A stretch of DNA of 48,900 nt from Terriglobales bacterium (GCA_030038475.1 JASHOU010000099.1:1-48900), one strand, 5' to 3'. Positions 33,674 to 41,774 are shown, counted from the first letter of the stretch. Program-made: numbers and translations. Notes: generated from the sequence alone by a model not told the origin.

Positions 33674-33952
33674 TCAGGCGGCAACCTGCTGCTCGTCATG
33701 CTCACACCTTCCGAACCAGCCCGCTTCTGACGCCCTCCGCAGTAGCTCAAAGAGCATTGCCGATGTCTGAATGACGGGAGGTCGCGACTGAAGGGTATCG
33801 TCGGGCCTGCGCCAGATAAGGCGATACCCTGTTTCTCTTCCTCCATCATCTAGATGATACGTACCCCATTGCAGACACAGGCTCCAGCCGCCCGATTCCT
33901 GCGATGCAGGAAGGCGGACTTCGCGACCCTGCAAAACCTCAAAGTGCGCCAT
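33674..33952 (-). CDS. Small hypothetical protein
   Basis: The 92-residue protein is not recognised. It reads as a small soluble alpha/beta domain: an N-terminal strand HFEVLQGREVRLPA, a Gly/Trp-rich centre with GYRLIWRRPDDTLQSRPP and a C-terminal helix FELLRRASEAGWFGRCEHDEQQVAA. A strong AAGGAGGT ends 7 nt before the ATG at 33952; a GTG at 33961 is too close to it. It belongs to a group of three short unknown genes between mdh and a LysR regulator, where base composition is visibly lower in GC than the flanks. The Trp/Arg/Asp motif YRLIWRRPD is short and may be a nucleic-acid-binding surface, but that is a guess. Confidence 0.6.
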   Translation of the reverse strand: MAHFEVLQGREVRLPASQESGGWSLCLQWGTYHLDDGGRETGYRLIWRRPDDTLQSRPPVIQTSAMLFELLRRASEAGWFGRCEHDEQQVAA

Positions 33953-33959
33953 GTGAGAC

Positions 33960-33967
33960 ACCTCCTT
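33960..33967 (-). promoter_or_regulatory. Ribosome binding site deciding the start at 33952
   Basis: On the minus strand AAGGAGGT stands 7 nt before the ATG at 33952, the ideal spacing. Confidence 0.75.
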
Positions 33968-33982
33968 CTGACCCCTAATTGC

Positions 33983-34014
33983 TGCGTTAGTAGATTCTTG
34001 CGTTAGTAGATTCT
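33983..34014. repeat. Perfect 16-bp tandem duplication at a gene end
   Basis: TGCGTTAGTAGATTCT occurs twice without interruption. The stop codon of the convergent-side membrane protein gene lies in one copy, and the other copy lies outside, so this is a recent micro-duplication. Confidence 0.8.
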
Positions 34015-34428
34015 GGTTCCATCTTCCAGTTCCGCGTCTGCCAATATCAACTGACCGTTAACGATTTTACATCGCGAGATTCCAGCGATCTCCATACCGA
34101 ATGCATTCTTTGATGAGAAGTGGACTCTCACAATACCTGTTCGGTCGTAGAAGTCGGAACTGTCGATTACGTCGCCAAATGGAGTGTCAAAGGACGACGG
34201 GTACTTCACCAGCGATCTCGTCATATCTTTGCAGTTAATGTAATAGCTCGAAAAGTTTCCCGATGCGGTTGACGTTGAACCTGGCTTGGACCCAGAATCG
34301 CTGAATATTAAGATCAGCAGCAGTGGAAGGCCGAGGATCAGTAACAGGCCAACGCCAGCTAGAGTTGGATTCTGCTCGCAAAATCGCGCTGCCTTGCCTA
34401 GTTTGTCATCAAATTGCGTTTCTGCCAT
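34003..34428 (-). CDS. Small single-span membrane protein of unknown function
   Basis: The 141-residue protein has a short cytoplasmic N-terminus (MAETQFDDKLGKAARFCEQ), one membrane helix (about 24-43, AGVGLLLILGLPLLLILIF) and a Ser/Gly/Thr tether. An outside domain of about 85 residues follows: SSYYINCKDMTRSLVKYPSSFDTP, then GIVRVHFSSKNAFGMEIAGISRCKIVNGQLILADAE. The motif KNAFG with two conserved cysteines is seen in small secreted domains found with pentapeptide and zinc-ribbon proteins, but I cannot name the family. It may scaffold a disulphide-bonded dimer. It is probably transcribed alone. The 16-bp duplication at its end overlaps the stop codon. Confidence 0.7.
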   Translation of the reverse strand: MAETQFDDKLGKAARFCEQNPTLAGVGLLLILGLPLLLILIFSDSGSKPGSTSTASGNFSSYYINCKDMTRSLVKYPSSFDTPFGDVIDSSDFYDRTGIVRVHFSSKNAFGMEIAGISRCKIVNGQLILADAELEDGTRIY

Positions 34429-34712
34429 AACACTTCTTGAAACTTGACGGCGCAGGGATAGGAGGACAGGAATTATCGCACACGCGGCGTTATAATCGGC
34501 GTGAAGATCGCTTCGGGACTAAGACGCCCCGACTCGCCGTCGAGGTGCTTTGAATCCGTTGACTTTGCCTCATTTTGGATTTGCTTGTCCTGCCTTGCCT
34601 GTAACACTTTCCTATAAAAGATCGCCCACGGTGACTTTGGTTATGTGCCGATTCACCAAATCACAGAGAAACAACGTGCTCCGCGGTCACAATAATCCAG
34701 CGGAGGATTTTT

Positions 34713-34955
34713 GTGTTGCGGCTCGACTATCTGTCTTGCGTGTTAACCATTGCATCCACAATATTGGTTGGACGCCGATGCTGGGAAGGCTGGGCGTTGG
34801 CTACGATTAACAGCGTCATCATGTGCGTCATTGGCTTCAGAACCGAACAACTTGGATTTATTCCCGCCAACGTCTTTTGCATGGCCATCGGTGCCGTCAA
34901 CCTTCACGCCTGGCGAAAGCAAGCACCCGAGCGTACGGCGGATATTTCCCGCTAA
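34713..34955 (+). CDS. Small PnuC-like membrane protein
   Basis: The 80-residue protein is predicted to have two to three membrane helices (LSCVLTIASTILV, WALATINSVIMCVIGF, IPANVFCMAIGAVNL). The pattern RRCWEGWALATINSV...GFIPANVFCMAIGAVNLHAWRK resembles the last part of PnuC-type nicotinamide riboside/mononucleotide permeases, in which a W-W-x-x-x-x motif and a terminal aW(R/K) follow the final helix. It is far shorter than a full permease, so it may form an oligomer or be a fragment. The start is a GTG with GCGGAGGA about 6 nt upstream, which supports expression. It is the last of the short unknown genes before the LysR operon. Confidence 0.55.
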   Translation: MLRLDYLSCVLTIASTILVGRRCWEGWALATINSVIMCVIGFRTEQLGFIPANVFCMAIGAVNLHAWRKQAPERTADISR

Positions 34956-35030
34956 GTCCCTGACTTGAAAAGACCGGAATAATGGCGTAGAAGGTCATTC
35001 GGATGCTTCAGGTGCGCCTTCCGATTTCGC

Positions 35031-35059
35031 TTGGGCGATTACGCTAACATCGTTATAGT
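35031..35059 (+). promoter_or_regulatory. Probable sigma-70 promoter for the LysR-POTRA operon
   Basis: TTGGGC at 35031 and TATAGT at 35054 are separated by 17 bp, the ideal spacing. The leader before the ATG at 35101 would be about 35 nt. Confidence 0.5.
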
Positions 35060-35100
35060 CTGAGCGACCGAGCGCGACTGCCGGCGCAAGCGACCGAACG

Positions 35101-36015
35101 ATGGACTTCGATCAGCTCGAAATTTTTCTCGAAGTGGCGCGACTCTCCAGCTTTTCTCGCGCGGCCGAGAAGCGTTTCCGCACTCAACCCGCGATCTCCT
35201 CCCAAATCCGCGCGCTCGAAGAAGAAGTTGGCGCGCGGCTGCTCGACCGCTCCGGAGGCCGCGTTTCACTCACCGCTTCCGGCAAATTGTTTTTCAAGTA
35301 CGCCGAAGAAACGCTCGAACGCCGCAAAACCATCCTCACCGAGATCGCCGAAACCGAGCGCGTTCCTCGTGGAGAAATTGTCGTCGGAGCGAACGAAGGC
35401 ACCTGCCTCCACATCCTGCCCGAAGTTTTCGCGCAATTCAAACGCGACTACCCGAATGTCGCCGTCAGCATCCAGCGCTCCGATTACGCCAGGATTCTTG
35501 AGTCAATCCTCGAAAACGTCGTAGATTTTGGCGTGGTTTCGCTGCCGGTGAACGACAATCGTCTGGAAGCTCAGATGATTCATCGCGACGAACTGGTCGT
35601 GATCACGGCGCCATTGCATCCGCTCGCCAGAAAGAAAAGCGTCACCGTTGCCGAAGTCTCCACTTACCCGCTGGTTCTTCCCAAACTCGGCCACACGCGC
35701 GATGCCCTCGATGCGCTGTTTTACGACCATCACCTGAAGCCAAAACTTGCCATGGAGCTCGATTCCAGCGAACTGCTCAAGCGTTTCGTCGCCGCCGACG
35801 TTGGCGTAGGATTTATCGCCCGCTCCAACATTGAAGAAGATATCCGCGCAAAAGCTCTGGTTGCGCTTACGCTGGCCGACGCGCAAATCCGCCGCGATTT
35901 AGCGCTCGTCTTCCGCAAAGACAAATCTCTCAGCCGCGCCGCCAGGGCCTTCATCGATATCGCCGTCAAGGAGCGGAACTTTTCCCTCGCTGGAGGCGGG
36001 AAGCGATCCAAATGA
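35101..36015 (+). CDS. LysR-family transcriptional regulator
   Basis: The 304-residue protein has the N-terminal LysR winged helix-turn-helix (MDFDQLEIFLEVARLSSFSRAAEKRFRTQPAISSQIRALEEEVGARLLDR, trimmed here to positions 1-50) and the effector domain from about residue 90. The latter has the GEIVVGANEGTCLHILP start, the hinge and HPLARKKSVTVAEV; its order is closest to the CysB/Cbl and CbbR-like branches. The effector is unknown. Its stop codon overlaps the start of the POTRA gene by ATGA, so the two are translationally coupled. This is unusual because LysR genes are normally divergent from their targets. Confidence 0.95.
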   Translation: MDFDQLEIFLEVARLSSFSRAAEKRFRTQPAISSQIRALEEEVGARLLDRSGGRVSLTASGKLFFKYAEETLERRKTILTEIAETERVPRGEIVVGANEGTCLHILPEVFAQFKRDYPNVAVSIQRSDYARILESILENVVDFGVVSLPVNDNRLEAQMIHRDELVVITAPLHPLARKKSVTVAEVSTYPLVLPKLGHTRDALDALFYDHHLKPKLAMELDSSELLKRFVAADVGVGFIARSNIEEDIRAKALVALTLADAQIRRDLALVFRKDKSLSRAARAFIDIAVKERNFSLAGGGKRSK

Positions 36016-37349
36016 TGAGGATTGCCAGCTCTATCCTTTTCTTTTGCCTGCTCGTTCCGGCTGTCTCTGCTCAGCGCTCCACCAGTCGCAACACCGCGCC
36101 AGACGCCGCGAACAGGCTGGTCGTCCTGAAAGTCAACGGCACCACCCGCTACAACGACGCGGAGATTCTAGCGGCCAGCGGTCTTGAAATCGGCCAACCC
36201 GCCGCCGAAGGCGATATTAAAGAAGCCGTGCAGCGTCTGGGCAACTCCGGCATGTTCGCCGACCTCCTTTATTCCTATACGTCTTCGAGCGCCGGCGTGA
36301 AACTCGAATTGAAGCTCTCCGATATCGACCCGAGCAAGCTGGTTCCGGCGCACTTCGAAAACTTCGTCTGGTTCACCGACGACCAACTGCTCACGGCCCT
36401 GCGATCCCGCGTTCCCTTATTCAAGAAGTCGTTGCCGCTCACCGGCAGCCTTCCCGATCGCGTCAACGAAGCGCTGCAATCTACCCTCGGTGACAAAGGT
36501 CTCCCGGGACGCGTGGATTACCTGCGCGAAGCCCCAGACCAGAACGGAGGCGACATTGTCGCCATCGACTACCGCGTCGAGGAAGTCACCATCCTGATTC
36601 ATGACCTCGAGTTTCCTGGAGCTTCACCCGATCTGTCTGCCCTGCTCGAAAGCGCCGCGCGCCGCGCCACCGGACAAAACTACGACCGCACCAGCCTCGC
36701 TGCCCTGGCCAAACTCGACCTTTTGCCTGTTTACCTGCAGCGTGGATATCTGAAGGCTTCGTTTGCACCCGCCGATGCGCGCGTGCTGCCGGCGTCTTCG
36801 TCCGAGCCGGATTCGCAATCCCGCGATGAGGTTCAGGTCGATGCGATCCTATCCGTGGTGCCGGGCAACGTATATTCCTCGACCGGCGTCAACTGGAAGG
36901 GTAACTCCGTCATCGCCGCCGCCGAACTCGCTCCGCTCATCCACCTTACGCCTGGCCAGCCCGTTGACGCGGTTCGCCTTCTGAGCGACATCGAGAATGT
37001 GGCCAAACTTTACCGCAGCCGCGGCTACATCATGGTTCAAGTCAAGTCCGAAGTTCAGCTCGATGACCAGAAAAACACCGCCCACTATGACCTCAATATT
37101 GTCGAAGGCGATCTCTACCGCATGGGCGATTTAGAAATCTTAGGCCTGGACACGCAATCGACAGCCCGCATGAGAAACGCGTGGACTCTGCATGAGGGCC
37201 AGCCCTACAACGCCGATTACCTGCGACAGTTTCTGGAAAATACCAGAGACATTCTTCCCCGCGGCGTGCATTGGGGCGTTACCACACACGCGACGCCAGA
37301 GGCAAAAGACAAAACCGTAGACGTCGAAATCCACTTCAAACAGCAGTAG
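36012..37349 (+). CDS. POTRA-repeat envelope protein without a barrel
   Basis: The 445-residue protein has a signal peptide (1-20, cleavage at VSA-QRS) and then four to five POTRA-like units. The first (about 33-105) is clear: NRLVVLKVNGTTRYNDAEILAASGLEIGQPAAEGDIKEAVQRLGNSGMFADL. Others follow at about 110-190, 295-370 (NVYSSTGVNWKGNSVI) and 372-445 (LYRMGDLEILGL). POTRA arrays normally stand before an outer-membrane beta-barrel in BamA or TamA and bind unfolded outer-membrane proteins. Here the protein ends after the last unit with no barrel. It could be a periplasmic chaperone or an accessory to a Bam/Tam complex encoded elsewhere. It overlaps the LysR stop codon by 4 bp. Confidence 0.8.
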   Translation: MMRIASSILFFCLLVPAVSAQRSTSRNTAPDAANRLVVLKVNGTTRYNDAEILAASGLEIGQPAAEGDIKEAVQRLGNSGMFADLLYSYTSSSAGVKLELKLSDIDPSKLVPAHFENFVWFTDDQLLTALRSRVPLFKKSLPLTGSLPDRVNEALQSTLGDKGLPGRVDYLREAPDQNGGDIVAIDYRVEEVTILIHDLEFPGASPDLSALLESAARRATGQNYDRTSLAALAKLDLLPVYLQRGYLKASFAPADARVLPASSSEPDSQSRDEVQVDAILSVVPGNVYSSTGVNWKGNSVIAAAELAPLIHLTPGQPVDAVRLLSDIENVAKLYRSRGYIMVQVKSEVQLDDQKNTAHYDLNIVEGDLYRMGDLEILGLDTQSTARMRNAWTLHEGQPYNADYLRQFLENTRDILPRGVHWGVTTHATPEAKDKTVDVEIHFKQQ

Positions 37350-37389
37350 CTTCCAAAGTCGCTCCAGAAGTAGCATCGAAGATTGCGCT

Positions 37390-37411
37390 GGAGAATGCCG
37401 AGCCATTCTCC
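37390..37411. other. Stable hairpin after the POTRA gene
   Basis: GGAGAATG pairs perfectly with CATTCTCC around a 6-nt loop, 40 bp after the POTRA stop codon. No T-tract follows, so it may block exonucleases rather than end transcription. Confidence 0.45.
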
Positions 37412-37512
37412 GGTGGTTGCGCAACAGTCTCGGCCTCTGCGATCATGCTGGTGAGAAGATGATCGGAACCAATCTTTTTGCTCTGGGCCCTTCCCACAGG
37501 AGAATACGCAAG

Positions 37513-37863
37513 ATGAAGACGAATCGAATTGCAGCTGCGGTGATCGGAATCCTAATACTAATTGGCTTAGCGACCGTTCCGGCCCTTGCCGCCGGCAAAA
37601 ATCAAACCTTGACCGGCGAAGTCAGCGACGCCATGTGCGGGGCCAAACACCAGATGCCCGGTAGCGCCGCAGCCTGCACTCGCGCCTGCATCGAGCACGG
37701 ATCGAAATATGCGCTCGTTGTCGGCGATACCGTCTACACTCTCGAGACCTCCGATAAAGCCGCTCTCGATAAGCTCAACGATTTGGCGGGAGCCAAAGCA
37801 AAAGTTACCGGAGAAGTCGACGGCACCACCATCACCGTAAAATCCGTAGCCGCCGGATCATAG
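37513..37863 (+). CDS. Small exported Cys/His protein
   Basis: The 116-residue protein has a signal peptide (core VIGILILIGLATVPALA, cleavage before AGK) and a mature domain of about 90 residues. The mature part has GEVSDAMCGAKHQMPGSAAACTRACIEHGSKYALVVGDTVYTLE: three cysteines and two histidines in a C-x3-H...C-x3-C-x3-H arrangement that could bind a metal or haem, then a beta-rich end (KAKVTGEVDGTTITVKSV) that looks like an OB-type fold. From memory, small proteins with this GEVSDxxCGxxH pattern recur in soil acidobacteria. AGGAGA lies 9 nt before the ATG at 37513; an upstream ATG at 37417 gives no signal peptide. Probably monocistronic. Confidence 0.75.
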   Translation: MKTNRIAAAVIGILILIGLATVPALAAGKNQTLTGEVSDAMCGAKHQMPGSAAACTRACIEHGSKYALVVGDTVYTLETSDKAALDKLNDLAGAKAKVTGEVDGTTITVKSVAAGS

Positions 37864-37907
37864 CTTTAGATCGTAACCTCAGATTGTCGCCGTAACCTGC
37901 GCTCCGC

Positions 37908-39392
37908 CTACGTCGCTTTGCTGATCAACTGCGCCGCTTCTGCCGTCCGCGCGCGCAGCTTTTCCAGCGATCCCCGCAGCGCATCGCCGCCGGTTTTCCC
38001 GTCCGTCTGCTTACTCACTGTTGAAGCCATCCGCTCAACGCCCTCCGCCATTCGTTTCGCCAAATCGATCAGCGCCACCAGAGAATCGGCGTGCAGCTTC
38101 CACACCGAACGCGAGTTCTGTGTGCGCTTGAATTCCTCAATTTCGGTCGTGATGCGCGCCGTCACGCCGACCACTCTCAGCAGCATGCGCGCTGCGTCGG
38201 CTTGCGGTCCCGTCTGTTCGAGATAGTCCGCGGTGTACGCCTGCACCTCAGCCGGACTGAGCATCAAATTGAAATACCGCATCGGCACAATTTGCCGGAA
38301 CTTCGGATCGGCCACGCGCACAAAAATGCGGATCGACTCTTCCACGCGCCGCAACTTCGCCTCTTCCGCCGCCAGCGCCTGCGGAGTAATCGCCGGCGCA
38401 ACATATTTCGCAACCGCCGCCAGCGCCGGAGCCGCCGCTGCCCCACCGCCATCCACCGCGCGCCCAGCGGCTTTCGCTTCCATCTGCGTCCGCCGGATCG
38501 GCGGCCTGCGCTCCAGTTCTTTTTTCAGCCGCGCCACGCGCCGGAATTTTTCCAGCGCCGCACTGTAGTCCACCCTCAGCAGCGCTTCGCGGTTCATCGC
38601 ATTGATATGTTCGACGGTAACTTCCATCCCGTCGACTGTACTCAAAATGCTGCCGCCCAGTTCCTCTAGCCGCTGCGCAAATCCCTTGATCTCTTCCGTC
38701 GCTTCGGCAAACAGCGTCTGGAACCGGTCGCCAAACGCGGCATTATACGGCGCAAGCGTGGCCAGCACTCCCGGATGATAAATCGATTCTCCCAGCGAAG
38801 CCTTCAGCTCCCGCACCCGCGGAATAATTCCCGAATCCATTAGCGCGCTGAAATCCTGAAAGCGATTCGCCTGCTCCAGCAGCGGTCCAAATTCGCGCAG
38901 CCGTTGCACGTGATCTTCGGGCAGCACCGGCACATCCGATTCGGAAAGAATTTCAAGCAGCGCAATTTCAAACGGAGAAAGCGGAATCGAGCCATCCAGC
39001 CCATAGCCGCGCCGCTCCCACTGCCCCGGCACGCGCGGATGCCGAAACAAAAACGTCGCCACCAGGTCGGTCTTGTCGCGGTTGGCGCCGGAGTCGTCGC
39101 GGTGCCGCGCAAAATACCGCAGCAAACCCTCCGCAATCTCGGGATCGAGATCGTCCGACTGCACCCCCACGCGCAGCATCGCCGGAGTAATCGCCATGTC
39201 GAGCAGCTGAATCCAGCGGTGCATCTTCTCCAGCGTCGGGCGCACGTCGCCGTCGCGGCTGATCACTTCAGAAGAAAGTTCGGCGGGTATGGGAAGACTG
39301 CCTCCAAGCTGTTCGCTCAGCAGCCGGTAATAAAAGCCCTGCACGGTCGCCAACAGCGCCAGCTCCCATTTGGGGTCCTCGAGCAAAGTCAC
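37908..39392 (-). CDS. Large helical protein of unknown function
   Basis: The 494-residue protein is not recognised. It appears nearly all alpha-helical with charged heptads and no signal peptide, membrane helix or cofactor motif. Residues about 310-345 are an Ala/Gly/Pro-rich linker (GRAVDGGGAAAAPALAAVAKYV) dividing it into two halves. The first holds FRHPRVPGQWERRGYGLDGSIPLSPFEIALLE, the second FRQIVPMRYFNLMLSPAEVQAYTADYLEQ and a helix-rich end. The RRPPIRR basic patch before the linker may contact nucleic acid or a phosphoprotein. The start is GTG at 39392; TTG at 39386 has a better-spaced AAGGAA and is an equal candidate. Transcribed alone. Confidence 0.65.
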   Translation of the reverse strand: MTLLEDPKWELALLATVQGFYYRLLSEQLGGSLPIPAELSSEVISRDGDVRPTLEKMHRWIQLLDMAITPAMLRVGVQSDDLDPEIAEGLLRYFARHRDDSGANRDKTDLVATFLFRHPRVPGQWERRGYGLDGSIPLSPFEIALLEILSESDVPVLPEDHVQRLREFGPLLEQANRFQDFSALMDSGIIPRVRELKASLGESIYHPGVLATLAPYNAAFGDRFQTLFAEATEEIKGFAQRLEELGGSILSTVDGMEVTVEHINAMNREALLRVDYSAALEKFRRVARLKKELERRPPIRRTQMEAKAAGRAVDGGGAAAAPALAAVAKYVAPAITPQALAAEEAKLRRVEESIRIFVRVADPKFRQIVPMRYFNLMLSPAEVQAYTADYLEQTGPQADAARMLLRVVGVTARITTEIEEFKRTQNSRSVWKLHADSLVALIDLAKRMAEGVERMASTVSKQTDGKTGGDALRGSLEKLRARTAEAAQLISKAT

Positions 39393-39605
39393 TTCCTTCG
39401 CGGTCGCACAGTATGTTTTTTGGGGGCTTTCTTTGCTAGTAGACCCGAAACGCGCCCACGGCGCAATTGGTTACCTGGTTACGGAAGTGACTACACCACC
39501 ACGCAGGAAGGCGCGTAAGCCACGGTGCCACGTCGCTCCGGATGCGCCATTTTCGCGGTTTTCAACGACGGGCTTCGGTGCTCGGCCCTTGCCCAGTCAA
39601 GTAAC

Positions 39606-41306
39606 TCAATTCACCACTTGACTCACCGTCCCGTGGCTGGCTTTGCGGAAAGCGTCGCCGGGATAATCGGCCTTGATGGTATAGGTCGCAGCCTTGGAGA
39701 ACGATGTGGTCAAACTTGCCACGCCATTGGTCGTCGCGCCGGTGCCGAGATTTGTTTTGCCGTTGTAGAAGGTTACGAGCTCGCCGTTGGGCGGGGTCGG
39801 AGTAATCGTCGCCGTGAAGGTTACTGACTGATTGACCTGCGATGGGTTGGGAGACGAGGTGAGCGCCGTAGTCGTGGAATATGAAGTCTTGTTCAGCAGC
39901 ACGCCGATGCTGCCATCGAGATCGCGCTTATTCGCAGTCTCGTTCACAACAGCCACATCGGGCCTGCCGTCTCCCTTCAAGTCCGCCACCGCCGCCGACA
40001 GGGCAATGGATCCTCCCGATTCGTAGGCCGTCGCCGTCTGGAAGGTTCCGTCGCCGTTGCCCAGCAGGACGCCTACAGCTCCCCTTCGCGGCGCCCCGAT
40101 TGCACAGTTGCTATAGCTGGCACACAGGTTCGCGACAATGAGGTCGAGGTTGCCAGACCCGTCGAGGTCCGCAGCTGTTACCGAGAAGGCTTCATACCCG
40201 CCTGATCCGTAGGTGACCACTGTTTGGAAGGTCCCGTTGCCCTTGCCCAGTAGCACACCGACCGTGCCGTTGTCCGGACATGGGAAGGTGTCGGTACCGC
40301 ACTGATTTGTCACCAGAAGGTCGGGGTTGCCGTCGCCGTTTACGTCTGCCACCGCCACGGAAATGTTCCCATACCCGTCCGTTCCGTAATTCGTCGGGGG
40401 CTCGAAGGTCCCGTCGCCGTTGCCCAACAGTACGGCCACGGTGCCGATCGTCTGGCCGTCAGCGCAGTTGCCGCCAGTGGCGCAGAAGCTTGCCACCAGC
40501 AGGTCCAGGTTGCCGTCGCCGTTTACGTCTGCAACCGCCACCGAGTCCGCGAGCCCGCCCAAGTCGTACGTCACAGCTGGCTGGAATGTTCCGTTGCCGT
40601 TGCCCAGCAGTATGCTTACTTCTCCCCCGTTCGCACAGTTGCCGTAGCCGACACACTCATTCGCCACTATAAGATCGGGGATGCCGTCTCCGTTTACGTC
40701 GCCCACTGCTATCGAATTGCCTCCATACCCACCCGAGTCGTAGGTCTCTGCCGTTTGGAAGGTTCCGTTGCCGTTTCCTAGCAGCACACCCACCGTGCTG
40801 TCGCCCGAGCATGAAGGAAAGGAGTCGCATAGGTTCGTTACAAGCAGATCTGGGACACCATCTCCGTTGACATCCGCGACAGCTACGGAAGAGGCAAAAA
40901 TGCCGCCTGATCCGTAGACTACCGCCGCTTGAAAGGTCCCGTTCCCGTTGCCCAGCAGCACCCCTACCGTAGCCTCGGAGGTTCCGTTTCCATCGCACTG
41001 GCCAGAGACGGGGCACTGATTAGCTACGAGAAGGTCGAGCTTGCCGTCACCGTTTACATCCGCCACCGCGATCGAAAATGCATAGGGCGCGCCCGAGTCG
41101 TAAGGCACTGCGTTCGCGAACTTCACCTCTTGCGAAGCGGGAACCACTAGCGGCTCTCCCGTGCCGGCAAAAAGCTCTTGCGAACCGGCAACTCCGCCTG
41201 CCAGGCTGGCACGGCTCACAGGGTCGGGTTGGGCCATCAGCAAAACGACCTCCAGAGCGACAAGCGCGAAGGCGACGAGCATCGGAACGAAGCGGAAATT
41301 CTTCAT
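39606..41306 (-). CDS. FG-GAP/VCBS repeat secreted protein with a bacterial Ig-like domain
   Basis: The 566-residue protein begins with a signal peptide (MKNFRFVPMLVAFALVALEVVLLMA). Seven tandem repeats of about 60 residues follow (about 50-470). Each has VAVADVNGDGNPDLLV with the calcium-loop Asp/Asn residues, one or two cysteines in a variable loop, and a closing GTVGVLLGNGNGTFQ. Such repeats fold as a seven-bladed beta-propeller, as in integrin alpha heads. One Ig-like domain (about 480-566, LTSSPNPSQVNQSVTFTAT and DAFRKASHG) completes it. It would act outside the cell in adhesion or carbohydrate binding. The ATG at 41306 has GGAGG 4 nt upstream. The DNA repeats may cause length variation in related strains. 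Confidence 0.92.
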   Translation of the reverse strand: MKNFRFVPMLVAFALVALEVVLLMAQPDPVSRASLAGGVAGSQELFAGTGEPLVVPASQEVKFANAVPYDSGAPYAFSIAVADVNGDGKLDLLVANQCPVSGQCDGNGTSEATVGVLLGNGNGTFQAAVVYGSGGIFASSVAVADVNGDGVPDLLVTNLCDSFPSCSGDSTVGVLLGNGNGTFQTAETYDSGGYGGNSIAVGDVNGDGIPDLIVANECVGYGNCANGGEVSILLGNGNGTFQPAVTYDLGGLADSVAVADVNGDGNLDLLVASFCATGGNCADGQTIGTVAVLLGNGDGTFEPPTNYGTDGYGNISVAVADVNGDGNPDLLVTNQCGTDTFPCPDNGTVGVLLGKGNGTFQTVVTYGSGGYEAFSVTAADLDGSGNLDLIVANLCASYSNCAIGAPRRGAVGVLLGNGDGTFQTATAYESGGSIALSAAVADLKGDGRPDVAVVNETANKRDLDGSIGVLLNKTSYSTTTALTSSPNPSQVNQSVTFTATITPTPPNGELVTFYNGKTNLGTGATTNGVASLTTSFSKAATYTIKADYPGDAFRKASHGTVSQVVN

Positions 41307-41483
41307 AACGCCTCCGGCAAGCGAACAAATTCGGAAAGAGAAGACAGGCACGTTAAGCGCGACCGTAGTCCGTCTCAGCTAGGGCGGTTAGACTTTCCGA
41401 GGGGGAGACACCACGCACCGAGCGAGCCAATTATCGCCCTGCCGAAAAAGACCGTCAATAGCGAAGGCCGCAATTTCGACCTA

Positions 41484-41520
41484 TGTCATCCTGAGCGAAG
41501 CGAAGGGCCTATGCAACTTC
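41484..41520. repeat. Interspersed CTGAGCGAAGCGAAGG element
   Basis: GTCATCCTGAGCGAAGCGAA, continuing GGGCC, is a short word I recognise as very common in intergenic DNA of Acidobacteria and some Bacteroidota. Only one copy is seen here. Confidence 0.5.
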
Positions 41521-41670
41521 CGCGTTCCGAGCGCTGCTGGAACAGCCCCTGTGAATCGAGAACCTACTCCAAGAAGAACCCGCAGAAGCCCATCTGCACA
41601 GAGGCGACATCCTTATCCCACTCCTCGCGCACGCTGGCCCGGCAAAATAACTTGACTGCCAATGCTAGAA

Positions 41671-41774
41671 TTAACTCATAGTTAACAAATCGGACGAACA
41701 AAGATTCGCCGAGTAAGATTCCGTTCCTTAACAATCGAGTCGGAGCCACTAACCTTGTTAACTCACGAGTTAAC
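41671..41774. promoter_or_regulatory. Pair of GTTAACTC-type palindromes
   Basis: GTTAACTCACGAGTTAAC (41757-41774) has perfect 8-bp arms around a 2-bp centre. A related but shorter palindrome, TTAACTCATAGTTAA, lies at 41671-41685. The two centres are about 87 bp apart, upstream of the FG-GAP gene. Confidence 0.5.

Noticed and set aside
34491-34496. Perfect TATAAT upstream of the short unknown genes
   Set aside because: No acceptable -35 hexamer at 15-19 bp and no gene starting at a suitable distance, so no promoter is called.
34550-34810. Possible 86-residue gene upstream of the PnuC-like gene
   Set aside because: Overlaps the better-supported GTG start at 34713 and reads as non-coding leader.
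39606-41306. Regularly spaced DNA repeats reminiscent of a CRISPR array
   Set aside because: The period of about 180-200 bp is the coding repeat of an FG-GAP propeller; there are no short identical repeats or cas genes.
41652-41671. TTGACT and TAGAAT pair near the first GTTAACTC palindrome
   Set aside because: The spacing is only 8 bp, too short for a sigma-70 promoter.
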